In this document: piece by piece, positions 1 to 9,519 of the stretch | Layout: each line of letters begins with the position of its first letter | Position numbering within the stretch: the first letter of the stretch is position 1 | Assembly: GCA_037974335.1 (NCBI GenBank) | Contig: CM075760.1 | Span: forward strand, 17,781,059-17,845,058 | Length of the DNA: 64,000 bases | Direction: 5' to 3' | Source: Prionace glauca | Lineage: Eukaryota > Chordata > Chondrichthyes > Carcharhiniformes > Carcharhinidae | Notes under the pieces: generated by a model | The model's input: the letters and a program-made list of their open reading frames with translations, nothing else | Databases searched by the model: none | What the model was told of the DNA's origin: nothing | Position numbers and translations under genes: made by a program

Positions 1-1
1 C

Positions 2-490
2 TGCTCCCGATGCGGGAGGGGATTCATTCAGTCATCCAGCTTGCGTATACACCAAAGGATTCACACTAAGGAGAGGCCATTCACCTGCTGTGTGTGTGGG
101 AAGGGCTTCAATCAGTCATTCAACTTCACATTACACCAGCGAGTTCACACTGGGGAGAGGCCGTTCACTTGCTCCCAGTGTGGGAAGGGATTCACCCAGC
201 CGGCCAATCTAGCGAAACACCAGCGAATTCACACGGAGGACAGACCATTCACCTGCCCCGTGTGTGGGAAAAAATTCAAGGAGTCATCCAACCGAGCAAA
301 ACACCAGCGGGTTCACACTGGGGAGAGGCCGTTCACCTGCTCCCAGTGTGGGAAGGGATTCACTCACTCAGCCAATCTGCTGAGGCACCAGCGGGTTCAC
401 ACTGGGGAGAAGCCATACATCTGCTGTGTGTGTGGGAAGGGATTCAGTCAGTCGTCCACTCTGCTGACACACCAGCGGATTCACAAGTAA
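2..490 (+). CDS. C2H2 zinc-finger protein, C-terminal part (5' end outside window)
   Basis: The frame is open from the left edge to a TAA at 488-490. It encodes six tandem C2H2 fingers of the form C-x2-C-x12-H-x3-H, joined by TGEKP-type linkers (TKERPFT, TGERPFT, TEDRPFT, TGERPFT, TGEKPYI). Proteins of this layout are nuclear DNA-binding factors. The helix residues at -1/2/3/6 read Q-S-S-I, Q-F-N-L, Q-A-N-K, E-S-N-K, H-A-N-R and Q-S-T-T. Finger 4 has Arg where the core Leu is usual (SSNRAKH), so it may be weakly folded. The protein ends one residue after the last finger's final His, as in many poly-zinc-finger genes that have the array in one terminal exon. The N-terminal domain (KRAB, BTB or other) lies outside the window, so no symbol is offered. 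A SINE begins within about 10 bp of the stop. Confidence 0.9.
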   Translation, partial: CSRCGRGFIQSSSLRIHQRIHTKERPFTCCVCGKGFNQSFNFTLHQRVHTGERPFTCSQCGKGFTQPANLAKHQRIHTEDRPFTCPVCGKKFKESSNRAKHQRVHTGERPFTCSQCGKGFTHSANLLRHQRVHTGEKPYICCVCGKGFSQSSTLLTHQRIHK

Positions 491-492
491 CC

Positions 493-725
493 ATTGGTTT
501 CCTCTGGGTGCTCCGGTTTCCTTCCACACCCCAAAGATCTGCTATTAGGCTGATTGGTGTAACAAATTGTCCCTAAATTATTCTCCCCTCAATCTGGTTT
601 CCAATGTGGGTACCATAAGCATAGACATGGGTCGAGGGAGGTGGAGGAAAAACACATTGTTAAGATGGTGGCGTGGGCTCGTTGGGCCGAAGGGCCTGTT
701 TCCCATGCTGTGTTGTCCTTTGTTC
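493..725 (+). repeat. 5'-truncated tRNA-derived SINE in the zinc-finger 3' UTR
   Basis: The body motif TTTCCTCTGGGTGCTCCGG and the 3' tail GGGCCGAAGGGCCTGTTTCC recur in other SINE copies of this window, for example 35986-36345. The tRNA-like head is missing. The element starts almost directly after the zinc-finger stop codon, so it supplies the start of the 3' UTR. Confidence 0.75.
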
Positions 726-728
726 AGC

Positions 729-3499
729 GCTAACCCGCTGTGTCACTGTGCCCCCGGGAATCGAACCTGGGTCTCTGCAACTACGTGGCAGCAGTGCTAA
801 CCCACTGTGTCACTGTGCCCCCGGGAATCGAACCTGGGTCTCTGCAACTACGTGGCAGCAGTGCTAACCCACTGTGTCACTGTGCCCCCAGGAATCAAAC
901 CTGGGTCTCTGCAACTGCGTGGCAGCAGTGCTAACCCACTGTGTCACTGTGCCCCCGGGAATCGAACCTGGATCTCTGCAACTACGTGGCAGCAGTGCTA
1001 ACCCACTGTGTCACTGTGCCCCCGGGAATCGAACCTGGGTCTCTGCAACTACGTGGCAGCAGTGCTAACCCACTGTGTCACTGTGCCCCCGGGAATCGAA
1101 CCTGGGTCTCTGCAACTACGTGGCAGCAGTGCTAACCCATTGTGTCACTGTGCCCCCAGGAATCGAACCCGGGCTCCTGCAACTACGTGGCAGCAGTGCT
1201 AACCCACTGTGTCACTGTGCCCCCGGGAATCGAACCTGGGCCCCTGCAACTACGTGGCAGCAGTGCTAACCCACTGTGTCACTGTGCCCCCGGGAATCGA
1301 ACCTGGGCCCCTGCAACTACGTGGCAGCAGTGCTAACCCACTGTGTCACTGTGCCCCCGGGAATCGAACCTGGGTCCCTGCAACTACGTGGCAGCAGTGC
1401 TAACCCACTGTGTCACTGTGCCCACGGGAATCGAACCCGGGCCCCTGCAACTACGTGGCAGCAGTGCTAACCCACTGTGTCACTGTGCCCCCGGGAATCG
1501 AACCTGGGCCCCTGCAACTACGTGGCAGCAGTGCTAACCCACTGTGTCACTGTGCCTCCAGGAATCAAACCTGGGCCCCTGCAACTACGTGGCAGCAGTG
1601 CTAACCCACTGTGTCACTGTGCCCCCGGGAATCAAACCCGGATCCCTGGCACTGTGAGACAGCAGTGTTAACCCACTGTGTCACTGTGCCCACGGGAATC
1701 GAACCCGGGCCCCTGCAACTACGTGGCAGCAGTGCTAACCCACTGTGTCACTGTGCCCCCGGGAATCGAACCTGGGTCCCTGCAACTACGTGGCAGCAGT
1801 GCTAACCCACTGTGTCACTGTGCCCCCGGGAATCGAACCTGGGTCTCTGCAACTACGTGGCAGCAGTGCTAACCCACTGTGTCACTGTGCCCCCGGGAAT
1901 CGAACCTGGGTCTCTGCAACTACGTGGCAGCAGTGCTAACCCACTGTGTCACTGTGCCCCCGGGAATCGAACCTGTGCCCCTGCAACTACGGGGCAGCAG
2001 TGCTAACCCACTGTGTCACCGTGTCCCTGGGAATCGAACCCGGATCCCTGGCACTGTGAGACAGCAGTGTTAACCCACTGTGTCACTGTGCCCCCGGGAA
2101 TCGAACCCGGGCCCCTGCAACTACGTGGCAGCAGTGCTAACCCACTGTGTCACTGTGCCCCCGGGAATCGAACCCGGGCCCCTGCAACTACGTGGCAGCA
2201 GTGCTAACCCACTGTGTCACTGTGCCCCCGGGAATCAAACCCGGGTCCCTGGCTCTGTGAGACAGCAGTGCTAACCCACTGTGTCACTGTGCCCACGGGA
2301 ATCGAACCCGGGCCCCTGCAACTGCGTGGCAGCAGTGCTAACCCACTGTGTCACTGTGCCCCCAGGAATCAAACCTGGGTCTCTGCAACTACGTGGCAGC
2401 AGTGCTAACCCACTGTGTCACTGTGCCCCCGGGAATCGAACCTGGGTCTCTGCAACTGCGTGCCAGCAGTGCTAACCCACTGTGTCACTGTGCCCCCGGG
2501 AATCGAACCTGGGCCCCTGCAACTACGTGGCAGCAGTGCTAACCCACTGTGTCACTGTGCCCCCGGGAATCGAACCTGGGCACCTGCAACTACGTGGCAG
2601 CAGTGCTAACCCACTGTGTCACTGTGCCTCCAGGAATCGAACCTGGGTCCCTGCAACTACGTGGCAGCAGCGCTAACCCACTGTGTCACTGTGCCCCCGG
2701 GAATCGAACCCGGGCCCCTGCAACTACGTGGCAGCAGTGCTAACCCACTGTGTCACTGTGCCCCCGGGAATCGAACCCGGGCCCCTGCAACTACGTGGCA
2801 GCAGCGCTAACCCACTGTGTCACTGTGCCCCCGGGAATCAAACCTGGGTCTCTGCAACTACGTGGCAGCAGTGCTAACCCACTGTGTCACTGTGCCCCCT
2901 GGAATCGAACCTGGGCCCCTGCAACTATGTGGCAGCAGTGCTAACCCACTGTGTCACTGTGCCTCCAGGAATCAAACCTGGGTCCCTGCAACTACGTGGC
3001 AGCAGTGCTAACCCACTGTGTCACTGTGCCCCCGGGAATCAAGCCTGGGCCCCTGCAACTACGTGGTGGCAGTGCTAACCCACTGTGTCACTGTGCCTCC
3101 GGGAATCAAACCTGGGTCTCTGCAACTACGTGGCAGCAGTGCTAACCCACTGTGTCACTGTGCCCCCGGGAATCGAACCTGGGCCCCTGCAACTACGTGG
3201 CAGCAGTGCTAACCCACTGTGTCACTGTGCCTCCGGGAATCAAACCTGGGTCTCTGCAACTACGTGGCAGCAGTGCTAACCCACTGTGTCACTGTGCCTC
3301 CAGGAATCGAACCTGGGCCCCTGCAACTACGTGGCAGCAGTGCTAACCCACTGTTTCACTGTGCCCCCGGGAATCGAACCTGGGTCTCTGCAACTACGTG
3401 GCAGCAGTGCTAACCCACTGTGTCACTGTGCCCCCGGGAATCGAACCTGGGTCCCTGCAACTACGTGGCAGCAGTGTTAACCCACTTTGTCACTGTGCC
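729..3499 (-). repeat. 67-bp tandem array built from a tRNA-derived SINE head (41.4 copies)
   Basis: Forty-one consecutive units of exactly 67 bp run from 729 to 3475, followed by a 24-bp partial unit. The phase never slips, so no indels have been fixed in 2.75 kb. Read on the minus strand, each unit matches the 5' head of the local SINEs (compare 50760-50833). It holds a B box (GGTTCGATTCC in about three quarters of units, GGTTTGATTCC in the rest) and, 45 bp upstream, an A-box-like TGACACAGTGGG with one mismatch. That is tRNA-like spacing. Most units also carry TACGTGGC. Three units (near 1611, 2013 and 2214) keep the ancestral CTGTGAGACAGCAGT end. Short open frames of 64 residues across the array are by-products of its periodicity. 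Confidence 0.95.
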
Positions 3500-3593
3500 A
3501 CCCCAAAATTGTCGATTACTCATTTCTCATCAATGTTTTTCACACTGATGAGAGACTGGGTTCAGGGGATCATTCCAGTTCACTGTATACCCA

Positions 3594-3668
3594 GTTCACA
3601 CTGGGGACAGGCTGTTCATCTGCTTTGAGCTTGGGAAGAGATTCATTGTTTGGAGGTCGGATTTATAG
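3594..3668 (+). pseudogene. C2H2 zinc-finger relic
   Basis: Translation from 3594 reads VHTGDRLFICFELGKRFIV before a TAG at 3666. This is recognisably a linker plus the first half of a finger (HTGERPF-x-C-x2-C-GK-x-F), with the second Cys replaced by Leu and no His pair. A weaker linker-like piece (TTCACACTGATGAGAGACTGG) lies about 60 bp upstream. Part of a zinc-finger gene therefore lies beyond the 67-bp array, suggesting the array grew inside a zinc-finger cluster. Confidence 0.6.
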
Positions 3669-3823
3669 TGTCTAGTTTTTGGGGGTCACTGTGGGTAGTT
3701 TTCTCTTACTCATCATTACATTTGTAAAGATGAAGATAGAATTTTAAGAAGGCGACAACAGGAACTCTCATCCTGTTCAACATGAAACTAAACTCACTGT
3801 TAATTCCTCCTCAGTAACAATTT

Positions 3824-4386
3824 TTATAATAACTGAGAGAGGTTTAGGGCAGAGATTTCTGATACACGGCCCAGATTTGTAATAACTGAGAGAGGTTTAG
3901 GGCAGAGATTACTGATGCAAGGCCCAGATTGTAATAACTGAGAGAGGTTTAGGGCAGAGATTACTGATACAATCCCAGATTGTAATAACTGAGAGAGGTT
4001 TAGGGCAGAGTTTACTGATACAAGACCCAGATTGTAATAACTGAGAGACGTTTAGGGCAGAGATTACTGATACAATCCCAGATTGTAATAACTGAGAGAG
4101 GTTTAGGGCAGAGATTACTGATACAATCCCAGATTGTAATAACTGAGAGAGGTTTTGGGCAGAGATTACTGATACAAGGCCCAGACTGTAATAACTGAGA
4201 GAGGTTTAGGGCAGAGATTACAGATACAAGGCCCAGACTGTAATAACTGAGAGAGGTTTAGGGCAGAGATTACTGATACAATCCCAGATTGTAATAACCG
4301 AGAGGCGTTCAGGGCAGAGATTACTGATAGAAGGCCCTGATTGTAATAACTGAGAGAGGTTTTAGGGCAGGGTTTACTGATACAAA
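3824..4386 (+). repeat. 52-bp minisatellite, about 11 copies
   Basis: Units of 50 to 53 bp begin with AATAACTGAGAGAGGTTTAG and continue through GGGCAGAGATTACTGATACA. The same unit occurs inverted at 45690-46402 with about 13-14 copies, so both arrays belong to the outer inverted duplication. No coding or RNA function is evident. Confidence 0.9.
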
Positions 4387-4394
4387 TCTGCTGT

Positions 4395-4530
4395 CCTTAC
4401 CCGGTCTGGCCTATATGTGATTCCAGATCCACAGCAATGTGGTTTACTCTGAACTGCCCTCGGGAACCGAGAGATTGGCAATAAATGGTGGGCCAGCCAG
4501 CGATGCCCAGTCCCATGAATGAATAAAAAT
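4395..4530 (+). repeat. SINE 3' fragment
   Basis: The segment ends with GGCAATAAATGGTGGGCCAG and CCCATGAATGAATAAAA, a pattern I associate with the 3' part of cartilaginous-fish SINEs. The head is missing. Family assignment is by memory only. Confidence 0.5.
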
Positions 4531-4639
4531 CCAACCTCTCCATCTCACTCTCATTCCTCCTTCCTTATGCCTAACCAACATTTTATATAATTCCAGCATA
4601 ACCTCCCCACTCTTAAACACTGTGCCTCGGCTAATAAAG

Positions 4640-5215
4640 AAGTGAACCGTGAGTCTCCTTAACCACTTTATCCACCTGTCCTGTTACCTTAAGGGACCGG
4701 TGTACATGCACACCGAGCTCCCTCTGATCCTCAGAGCTTCCCAGGATCCTACTGTTCATCATGTAGTCTCTTGTCTTGTTTTCCCTGCCCGAGTGCATCA
4801 CCTCACACTGATCCCCATTGCCACTGATCCGCCCGTCTCTATCCCCCTGTAATCTGAGGCTATCCTCCCCTTTCCCACCCGAACAATTCTCCTATCATCC
4901 ACAAACTTACTGATGAACATCCTGCATTTAAGACTAAGTTATTTAAATAAACCACAAACAATAAGGGCCCCAACATCGATCCCTGTGGGACCCCACTGGA
5001 TACAAGCTTTCAGTCTGAAAATCCCCCCTCCCAGTCACCATCACCCTCTGCTTCCTGCCACTCAGCTAATTCCGGATCCAATTTAACACATGTCCTTGGA
5101 TCTCATGGGATCTTAAGTTCCCGATTAGTCTCCCGTGTGGGATCTTGACAAAAGCCCTGCTGAAGTCCAAGAAGACTACATCAGAAGCATTGCCCTCATC
5201 GACACATCTGGTCAC
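4640..5215 (-). mobile_element. CR1-like LINE fragment, reverse transcriptase region
   Basis: Read on the minus strand, translated pieces resemble CR1-type reverse transcriptase: VVFLDFSRAF (motif with catalytic Asp), IPHGRLIGNLRSHEIQG, and LSGRKQRVMV. Several stops and frame changes interrupt it. It meets an oppositely oriented LINE piece at about 5216. Confidence 0.7.
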
Positions 5216-5360
5216 TTCTTTGAAAAAATGGTTCAGTTCTGGGATCCCCAGAATAGGAGGGATGTGGTAGAACTGGGAATGGTACAGAGGAGATTTACCA
5301 TGATGTTACCTGGCCTGGAGAGTTTCAGTTCATTGACTCATAGAATTCTAAATTGGTGAC
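5216..5360 (+). mobile_element. CR1-like LINE fragment, opposite orientation to its neighbour
   Basis: The plus strand encodes VQFWDPQNRRDVVELGMVQR and then RFTMMLPGLE, which matches the segment after the catalytic domain in the LINEs at 24476-25566 and 58680-59882. It forms a tail-to-head junction with the minus-strand piece before it, suggesting rearrangement or 5' inversion during insertion. Confidence 0.65.
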
Positions 5361-5468
5361 ACTGGGCGGAGCAGCCTGATTTTTCCTGATGCCCCCCCCC
5401 CCTCATCAAATTGAGTTAGCGATACCCCCACCTGCCCTGTGTTCCCCCCAAATACATTTGCCTCAGTG

Positions 5469-5738
5469 TCAGCATGGTGGGACAGTGGTTAACACTGCAG
5501 CCTCACTGTGCTAGGGGCCTGTGGGTCATTTGAACGTTGTCCCCGTGTCTGTGTGGGTTTTCTCCGGTTTCCTTCCGCAGTCTGAAAGACGTGCTGGGTT
5601 AGGGGGCATTGGGCCGTACTTAAATTCTCCCTCAGTGTTACCCCAACAGGAATGTAGAGTCTAGGGGAATTCTCACAGTAACTTCATTGCATTGTTAATG
5701 TAAACCGACTTACTAGTGACACTAATAAATAAACTTAA
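5469..5738 (+). repeat. tRNA-derived SINE
   Basis: The head GTGGGACAGTGGTTAACACTG resembles a tRNA A-box region. The 3' part TCACAGTAACTTCATTGCA followed by GTTAATGTAAACC and an AATAAATAAA-like end matches the SINEs at 45237-45540 and 50535-50835. The copy at 45237-45540 is its inverted counterpart. Confidence 0.75.
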
Positions 5739-5819
5739 ACTGCAGGTCTGGGTGCTGCTGTGACAATGCACCCTCTTGTTTAAACACTGCAATGCTGAGA
5801 CTGGGGAGAGGAGTGAACA

Positions 5820-6072
5820 CAGTAAAAAGTCTGACAACACCAGGTTTTAGTCCAACCGATTTATTTGATAATATTCTCACAAGCTTTCGAGGGGGCTGCC
5901 TCTTCGTCAGGTGAATGGAGAGTTCTGCATTCACCTGACAAAGAGGCAGCCCCCTCGAAAGCTTGTGAGAATATTATCAAATAAATCGGTTGGACTAAAA
6001 CGTGGTGTTGTCAGACTTTTTACTGTGTTTACCCCAGTCCAATGCCGGCATACCCACATCATGACTACTATC
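5820..6072 (+). mobile_element. Penelope-like fragment forming a 103-bp inverted repeat, with 14-bp target-site duplication
   Basis: Arms at 5815-5917 and 5928-6030 are near-perfect reverse complements with a 10-nt spacer, so the transcript would fold into a long hairpin. The element ends with CCAGTCCAATGCCGGCATAC and CATCATGAC. It is flanked by direct repeats GAGAGGAGTGAACA at 5806-5819 and 6073-6086. The inverted paralogue near 45155 has one copy of that target and no insert. The 3' sequence matches 22545-22712 and 60410-61208, where a GIY-YIG-like segment supports the Penelope assignment. The inverted half-copy fits the inverted terminal repeats known for Penelope-like elements. Confidence 0.75.
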
Positions 6073-6237
6073 GAGAGGAGTGAACAACAGGGAGCAGCAT
6101 TGCAGCTTCTCTCCCCCATTGAAACTGGGATTGTTGCCCCATCTGCTGCACCATCCCCACCACATCCACTTGGGGGCAGTCTGGACAATGGGCTGCAGGC
6201 AGACCTCACTGCGCCTGCGCCACAATCACTCACTGCC

Positions 6238-6501
6238 AGCGGCCATCTTGCGTTGCCAGGGGAGACGGCCGGCGGCCATCTTGCGTTGCCAGGGGAGACG
6301 GCCAGCGGCCATCTTGCGTTGCCAGGGGAGACGGCCGGCGGCCATCTTGCGTTGCCAGGGGAGACGGCCAGCGGCCATGTTGCGTTGCCAGGGGAGACGG
6401 CCGGCGGCCATGTTGCGTTGCCAGGGGAGACGGCCAGCGGCCATGATGCGTTGCCAAGGGAGACGGCCAGCAGCCATGTTGCGTTGCCAAGGGAGACGGC
6501 G
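6238..6501 (+). repeat. 33-bp tandem repeat, 8 units, each with a YY1-like site
   Basis: Eight in-phase 33-bp units are built around GGCCATCTTGCGTTGCC and GGGGAGACGGCC. Seven contain CCATCTT or CCATGTT, the reverse complement of the YY1 core AANATGG. Each also has GTTGCC, half of an RFX-type X-box. The inverted paralogue at 44871-45004 has only four units. Because 33 is a multiple of 3, long open frames cross the array on both strands; I regard them as artefacts. Confidence 0.85.
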
Positions 6502-6839
6502 TCCCGCGCGCTGCACTTTGGTTGAATTCCCCTCCTGCACATGCGCCCACACAGTTACATTTGAATCTTTTAATATTTTGAATCTTGATGATTATTATTC
6601 ACATCCTCACCCGTCAGACTTTCGGTTCCTTCTCCATTCGGGAAAATCGTTTCTGTTTTTTATTCCGTCTGTTTTTCAATCACCCCCGCGCGGTGCGCTC
6701 TGGGAAAATACTACAGCACATGCGCGGTTCCGCCACCTGCCTCTTTATAAAAATATATATTTTATTTAATTTTAATTCCGCTCCGGGCGGGATTTCCGGG
6801 TGGGAATTTCTCTCATTTTCTACATTTCTCAACCGTCGC

Positions 6840-7012
6840 TTTTTCCTCGACTGGGGGAGGGGCTGACGGTGACGTCACGGAAATATGGCGGCTGGCCCCG
6901 CCACTCTGCAGGCCCCGAATGTTCCGCCAACGAGCAGTGGCCGGGCCGGAGCGGGCAAGAGGCGACATTGGGCGGAGCAGCTTTTATGTGTTACAGCGAC
7001 CCCCGGTGGTCA
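6840..7012 (+). promoter_or_regulatory. Promoter-like block: CRE, YY1 and CTCF-like sites
   Basis: A perfect CRE palindrome TGACGTCA lies at 6870-6877 and is followed at once by AAATATGGCGGC (YY1-like, 6881-6892). On the minus strand 6996-7012 reads TGACCACCGGGGGTCGC, close to the CTCF consensus. The stretch is GC-rich. All three sites are kept in the inverted copy at 44367-44505, which argues for function or recent duplication. No transcript is provable from the sequence alone. Confidence 0.5.
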
Positions 7013-7436
7013 GGAAAGGAAATAGCAGCAGCGCAGTCTCTGCCCAAAGGCTTCCCCAGTTCAGCTGCTCAGAGACACTGGGAACCTCTTCAACTGGAAA
7101 CTTCAGCTTCTCACATTCACCCCCTGTGTTCAGTCATTGTTTAATAGACAAGCTCTGTAGGGAAATCAGAAACAACTTGTTCACATTAAAGATGGTGGGA
7201 ATCTGAACCATTCTGCTCAAAAAGCTCTGCTTGCCCTGAAATTTCAATTGAAGTGTTCAAGATGAGAATTTATAGATACAAGTCATGTTGTATGTGGAAC
7301 GCTCATGATGCCACAATAAGATCAGTACAGACATCTCACAGGGTTGTGTGACTGGAGAAGACGTCAGAGATGGAGTGGTTAAATATAGAGCTACGGAGGC
7401 TGAAGCTCAGTTTTGGGTAAAGAAAAATGGCAGTAC

Positions 7437-8110
7437 AAAGAACAGAGAAAATTACAGCACAGGAACATGCCCTTCGGCCCTTCAAACCTTCACTGACCAT
7501 GCTGCCCGACTTAACTAAAACCCCCTATCCTTCCGGGACCATATCCCTCTATTCCCATTCTATTCATGTACTTGTCATAAGAACATAAGAACATAAGAAA
7601 TAGGAGCAGGAGTAGGCCATCTGGCCCTTCGAGCCTGCCCCGCCATTCAATAAGATCATGGCTGATCTGTCGTGACTCAGCTGCACCTTCCCGCCCTCTC
7701 CCCATAACCCTTAATCCCTTCTCTTATCAAAAACCCATCAACCCGTTTCTTAAAAACATTTAGCGAGGCAGCCTCCACCACTTCAATGGGCAGAGAATTC
7801 CAGAGATTCACCACCCTTTGAGTGAAGAAGTTCCTCCTCAACTCTGTTCTAAACCACCCCCCCTTTATCTTGAGGCTGTGCCCCCTAGTCCTACTGTCTT
7901 TTTTGAGCGGGAAGAGTCTCTCCACCTCTATCCTATCCATCCCATTCATCATCTTATACGTCTCAATGAGATCTCCCCTCAGCTGACTTAAAAGTCACAA
8001 CTGCATCCGCTTCTACTATCTCTCTCCCAGTAGCGAGTTCCAGGAACCCCCTACTCTCTGTGCAAAAAATCCTCCATGTCCATCTCCTTTAAACCTTGCC
8101 CCTCGCACCT
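7437..8110 (-). mobile_element. Older LINE 3' end, split by a nested CR1 insertion
   Basis: The minus strand encodes FKVRGARFKGDGHGGFFAQR followed by VGGSWNSLLGER, the LINE C-terminal signature. Its 3' end is near 7437, with a tail beginning TTTGAAGGGCCGAAGGGC-like sequence. The inverted paralogue at 41555-41850 is uninterrupted, so the CR1 at 7577-7982 inserted into this copy later. Confidence 0.75.
7577..7982 (-). mobile_element. 5'-truncated CR1 LINE, 3' end
   Basis: The minus strand encodes MMNGMDRIEVERLFPLKKDS, then TRGHSLKIKGG and FFTQRVVNLWNSLPIEVVEA, the C-terminus of the CR1 ORF2. The 3' end is made of TTCTTATG repeats (AACATAAG on plus). The site is empty in the inverted copy near 41690, which defines its borders. 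Confidence 0.85.
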
Positions 8111-8597
8111 TAAAGCATGCCTTCATCGGCCGGGGCATTTTGTTCCTGAACATTATCTGAATCTCGATGTTACACCCATAGTATCTTCGCTCTGGCCTCG
8201 GCCTCAAATGCTTTGTGTCAAATCAGAAATTATAAATTGTTTGATGCATTGCCAGGAAAGAAACTTCCCTATTTTGACACCTGCACATATCAGCAAGTCA
8301 TCCAGTCTACAAGACAATTTAATAGGTTTGGGTGCAGACTAACATAGTTAATCAACATCTGAAACATGCTAGGGTGAGGGAAGTCTGTATGATTCCAGTT
8401 TGGTGGTGAATATTATCAGAATCTCGATGTTACAGTCATATTATCTTTGCTCTGACCTCAGCTTGAAATGCTTTCTCCAAAATCAGAAATGCTGAATTTT
8501 ATGGAAAAAAATGACAAAATTGTGTAAATGTTCTAAGACATATTGAATTTTGTCCAAAATGTATTTGAGGTTAGCATTTATTTAATATCCGAATCTT
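8040..8597. repeat. Block present three times in the window
   Basis: This non-coding stretch is repeated at 24055-24475 plus 25567-25700 (direct, split by a LINE) and at about 41100-41660 (inverted). At 8597 the homology stops abruptly and jumps to sequence matching 27275 onward, marking a rearrangement junction. Confidence 0.85.
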
Positions 8598-8691
8598 AAT
8601 AAATGGGGAACGAAAGGACAAAGTAAGGAAATTACAATGCTGCTGAGTGTGAAGGAAGAGAGAGCATGTGGGGGCATCGCTAGCAAGAGCA

Positions 8692-8762
8692 GCATTGGTG
8701 GTTCAGTGGTAGAATTCTCGCCTGCCACGCGGGAGACCCGGGTTCGATTCCCGGCCAATGCA
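8692..8762 (+). tRNA. tRNA-Gly (GCC)
   Basis: The 71-nt cloverleaf is intact: GCATTGG pairs with CCAATGC, the anticodon loop CTGCCAC gives GCC at 8724-8726, and the B box is GGTTCGATTCC. It is nearly identical to the standard vertebrate tRNA-Gly-GCC. No run of four Ts follows closely; only TTCTTCTTT is seen. Paralogues at 27361 and 39368 carry CCC. Confidence 0.95.
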
Positions 8763-9210
8763 AAGCTTCTTCTTTCTCCGTTCACTCTGTGTATTGGAGC
8801 GAATGTCCTGCAAAATTGGGGGAAAACAAGGGAAATATGAAGTCTTGGATCTAAATCCTAAGGGAAATGGATCGCAATATTCGGAAGGTGGTGCAGTTGT
8901 GAGTGGTGTTATTGATGATTGAGTGGAAAGTATTGGATTGTTGGGCTACTGGTGGTCAGTTCCCTTCCCTTCCCTCCCGCTGAATTCCTCCCTGGTAAGA
9001 GACGTGGGTTTATTTTCCCTGCCCGTTCATAGGAGAAAGGGAATAACCAACACACTACAGCAGTGCTGCAGGATCCACGGAACTAAAGAGACTTGTATAG
9101 AGTTGTAAACAGTGCGGTCATGCTGCAGTTCTGGAACAAGTTTTCAGAAATAGAATGGCGGCCAGTAACAAACACACTAATTTAGAATATATTTACGAGT
9201 TGCTAGCTCT

Positions 9211-9284
9211 GTCTCTGTGGCGCAATTGGTCAGCACGTTCAGCTGTTAACTGAAAGGTTAGTGGTTCAAGACAACCCAGATACG
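9211..9284 (+). pseudogene. tRNA-Asn (GTT) pseudogene
   Basis: This 74-nt copy of tRNA-Asn keeps anticodon GTT but has a C-T acceptor mismatch and a damaged T arm (GGTTCAAGACAACC in place of GGTTCGAGACCACC). Flanks match the Asn copy at 29679, so it belongs to the repeated Asn-Glu-Val unit. Confidence 0.75.
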
Positions 9285-9519
9285 GAATTTTCTCACCATC
9301 AGCATTCACGTGTAAACAGTTGCCTGTTGGCAATGGGTCCGTGAGTGCCAATAAAAAAAAGCTGTCAATTGTTCCCGGCTGTTCTGTTATCTGGTGTTAC
9401 CAACATTATTTAATGACAACTGACTTCAAACAGGTTACATATAACATTATATACATGCTTCCATTATATTTTTAAACTTAAAAAACACAATCGAAACATG
9501 AACTTGTGGCTGAGCATTT

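Noticed and set aside
740-3480. About 40 overlapping 64-residue open frames
   Set aside because: They are one repeated sequence read three times per frame because 67 is not a multiple of 3. They are by-products of the SINE-head array, not genes.
729-3499. CRISPR-like array
   Set aside because: The repeats abut each other with no unique spacers, and the genome is vertebrate.
5911-6769. Open frames of 100-229 codons on both strands
   Set aside because: They are caused by the 33-bp GC-rich repeat, whose length is divisible by three. Both strands and several frames are open alike.
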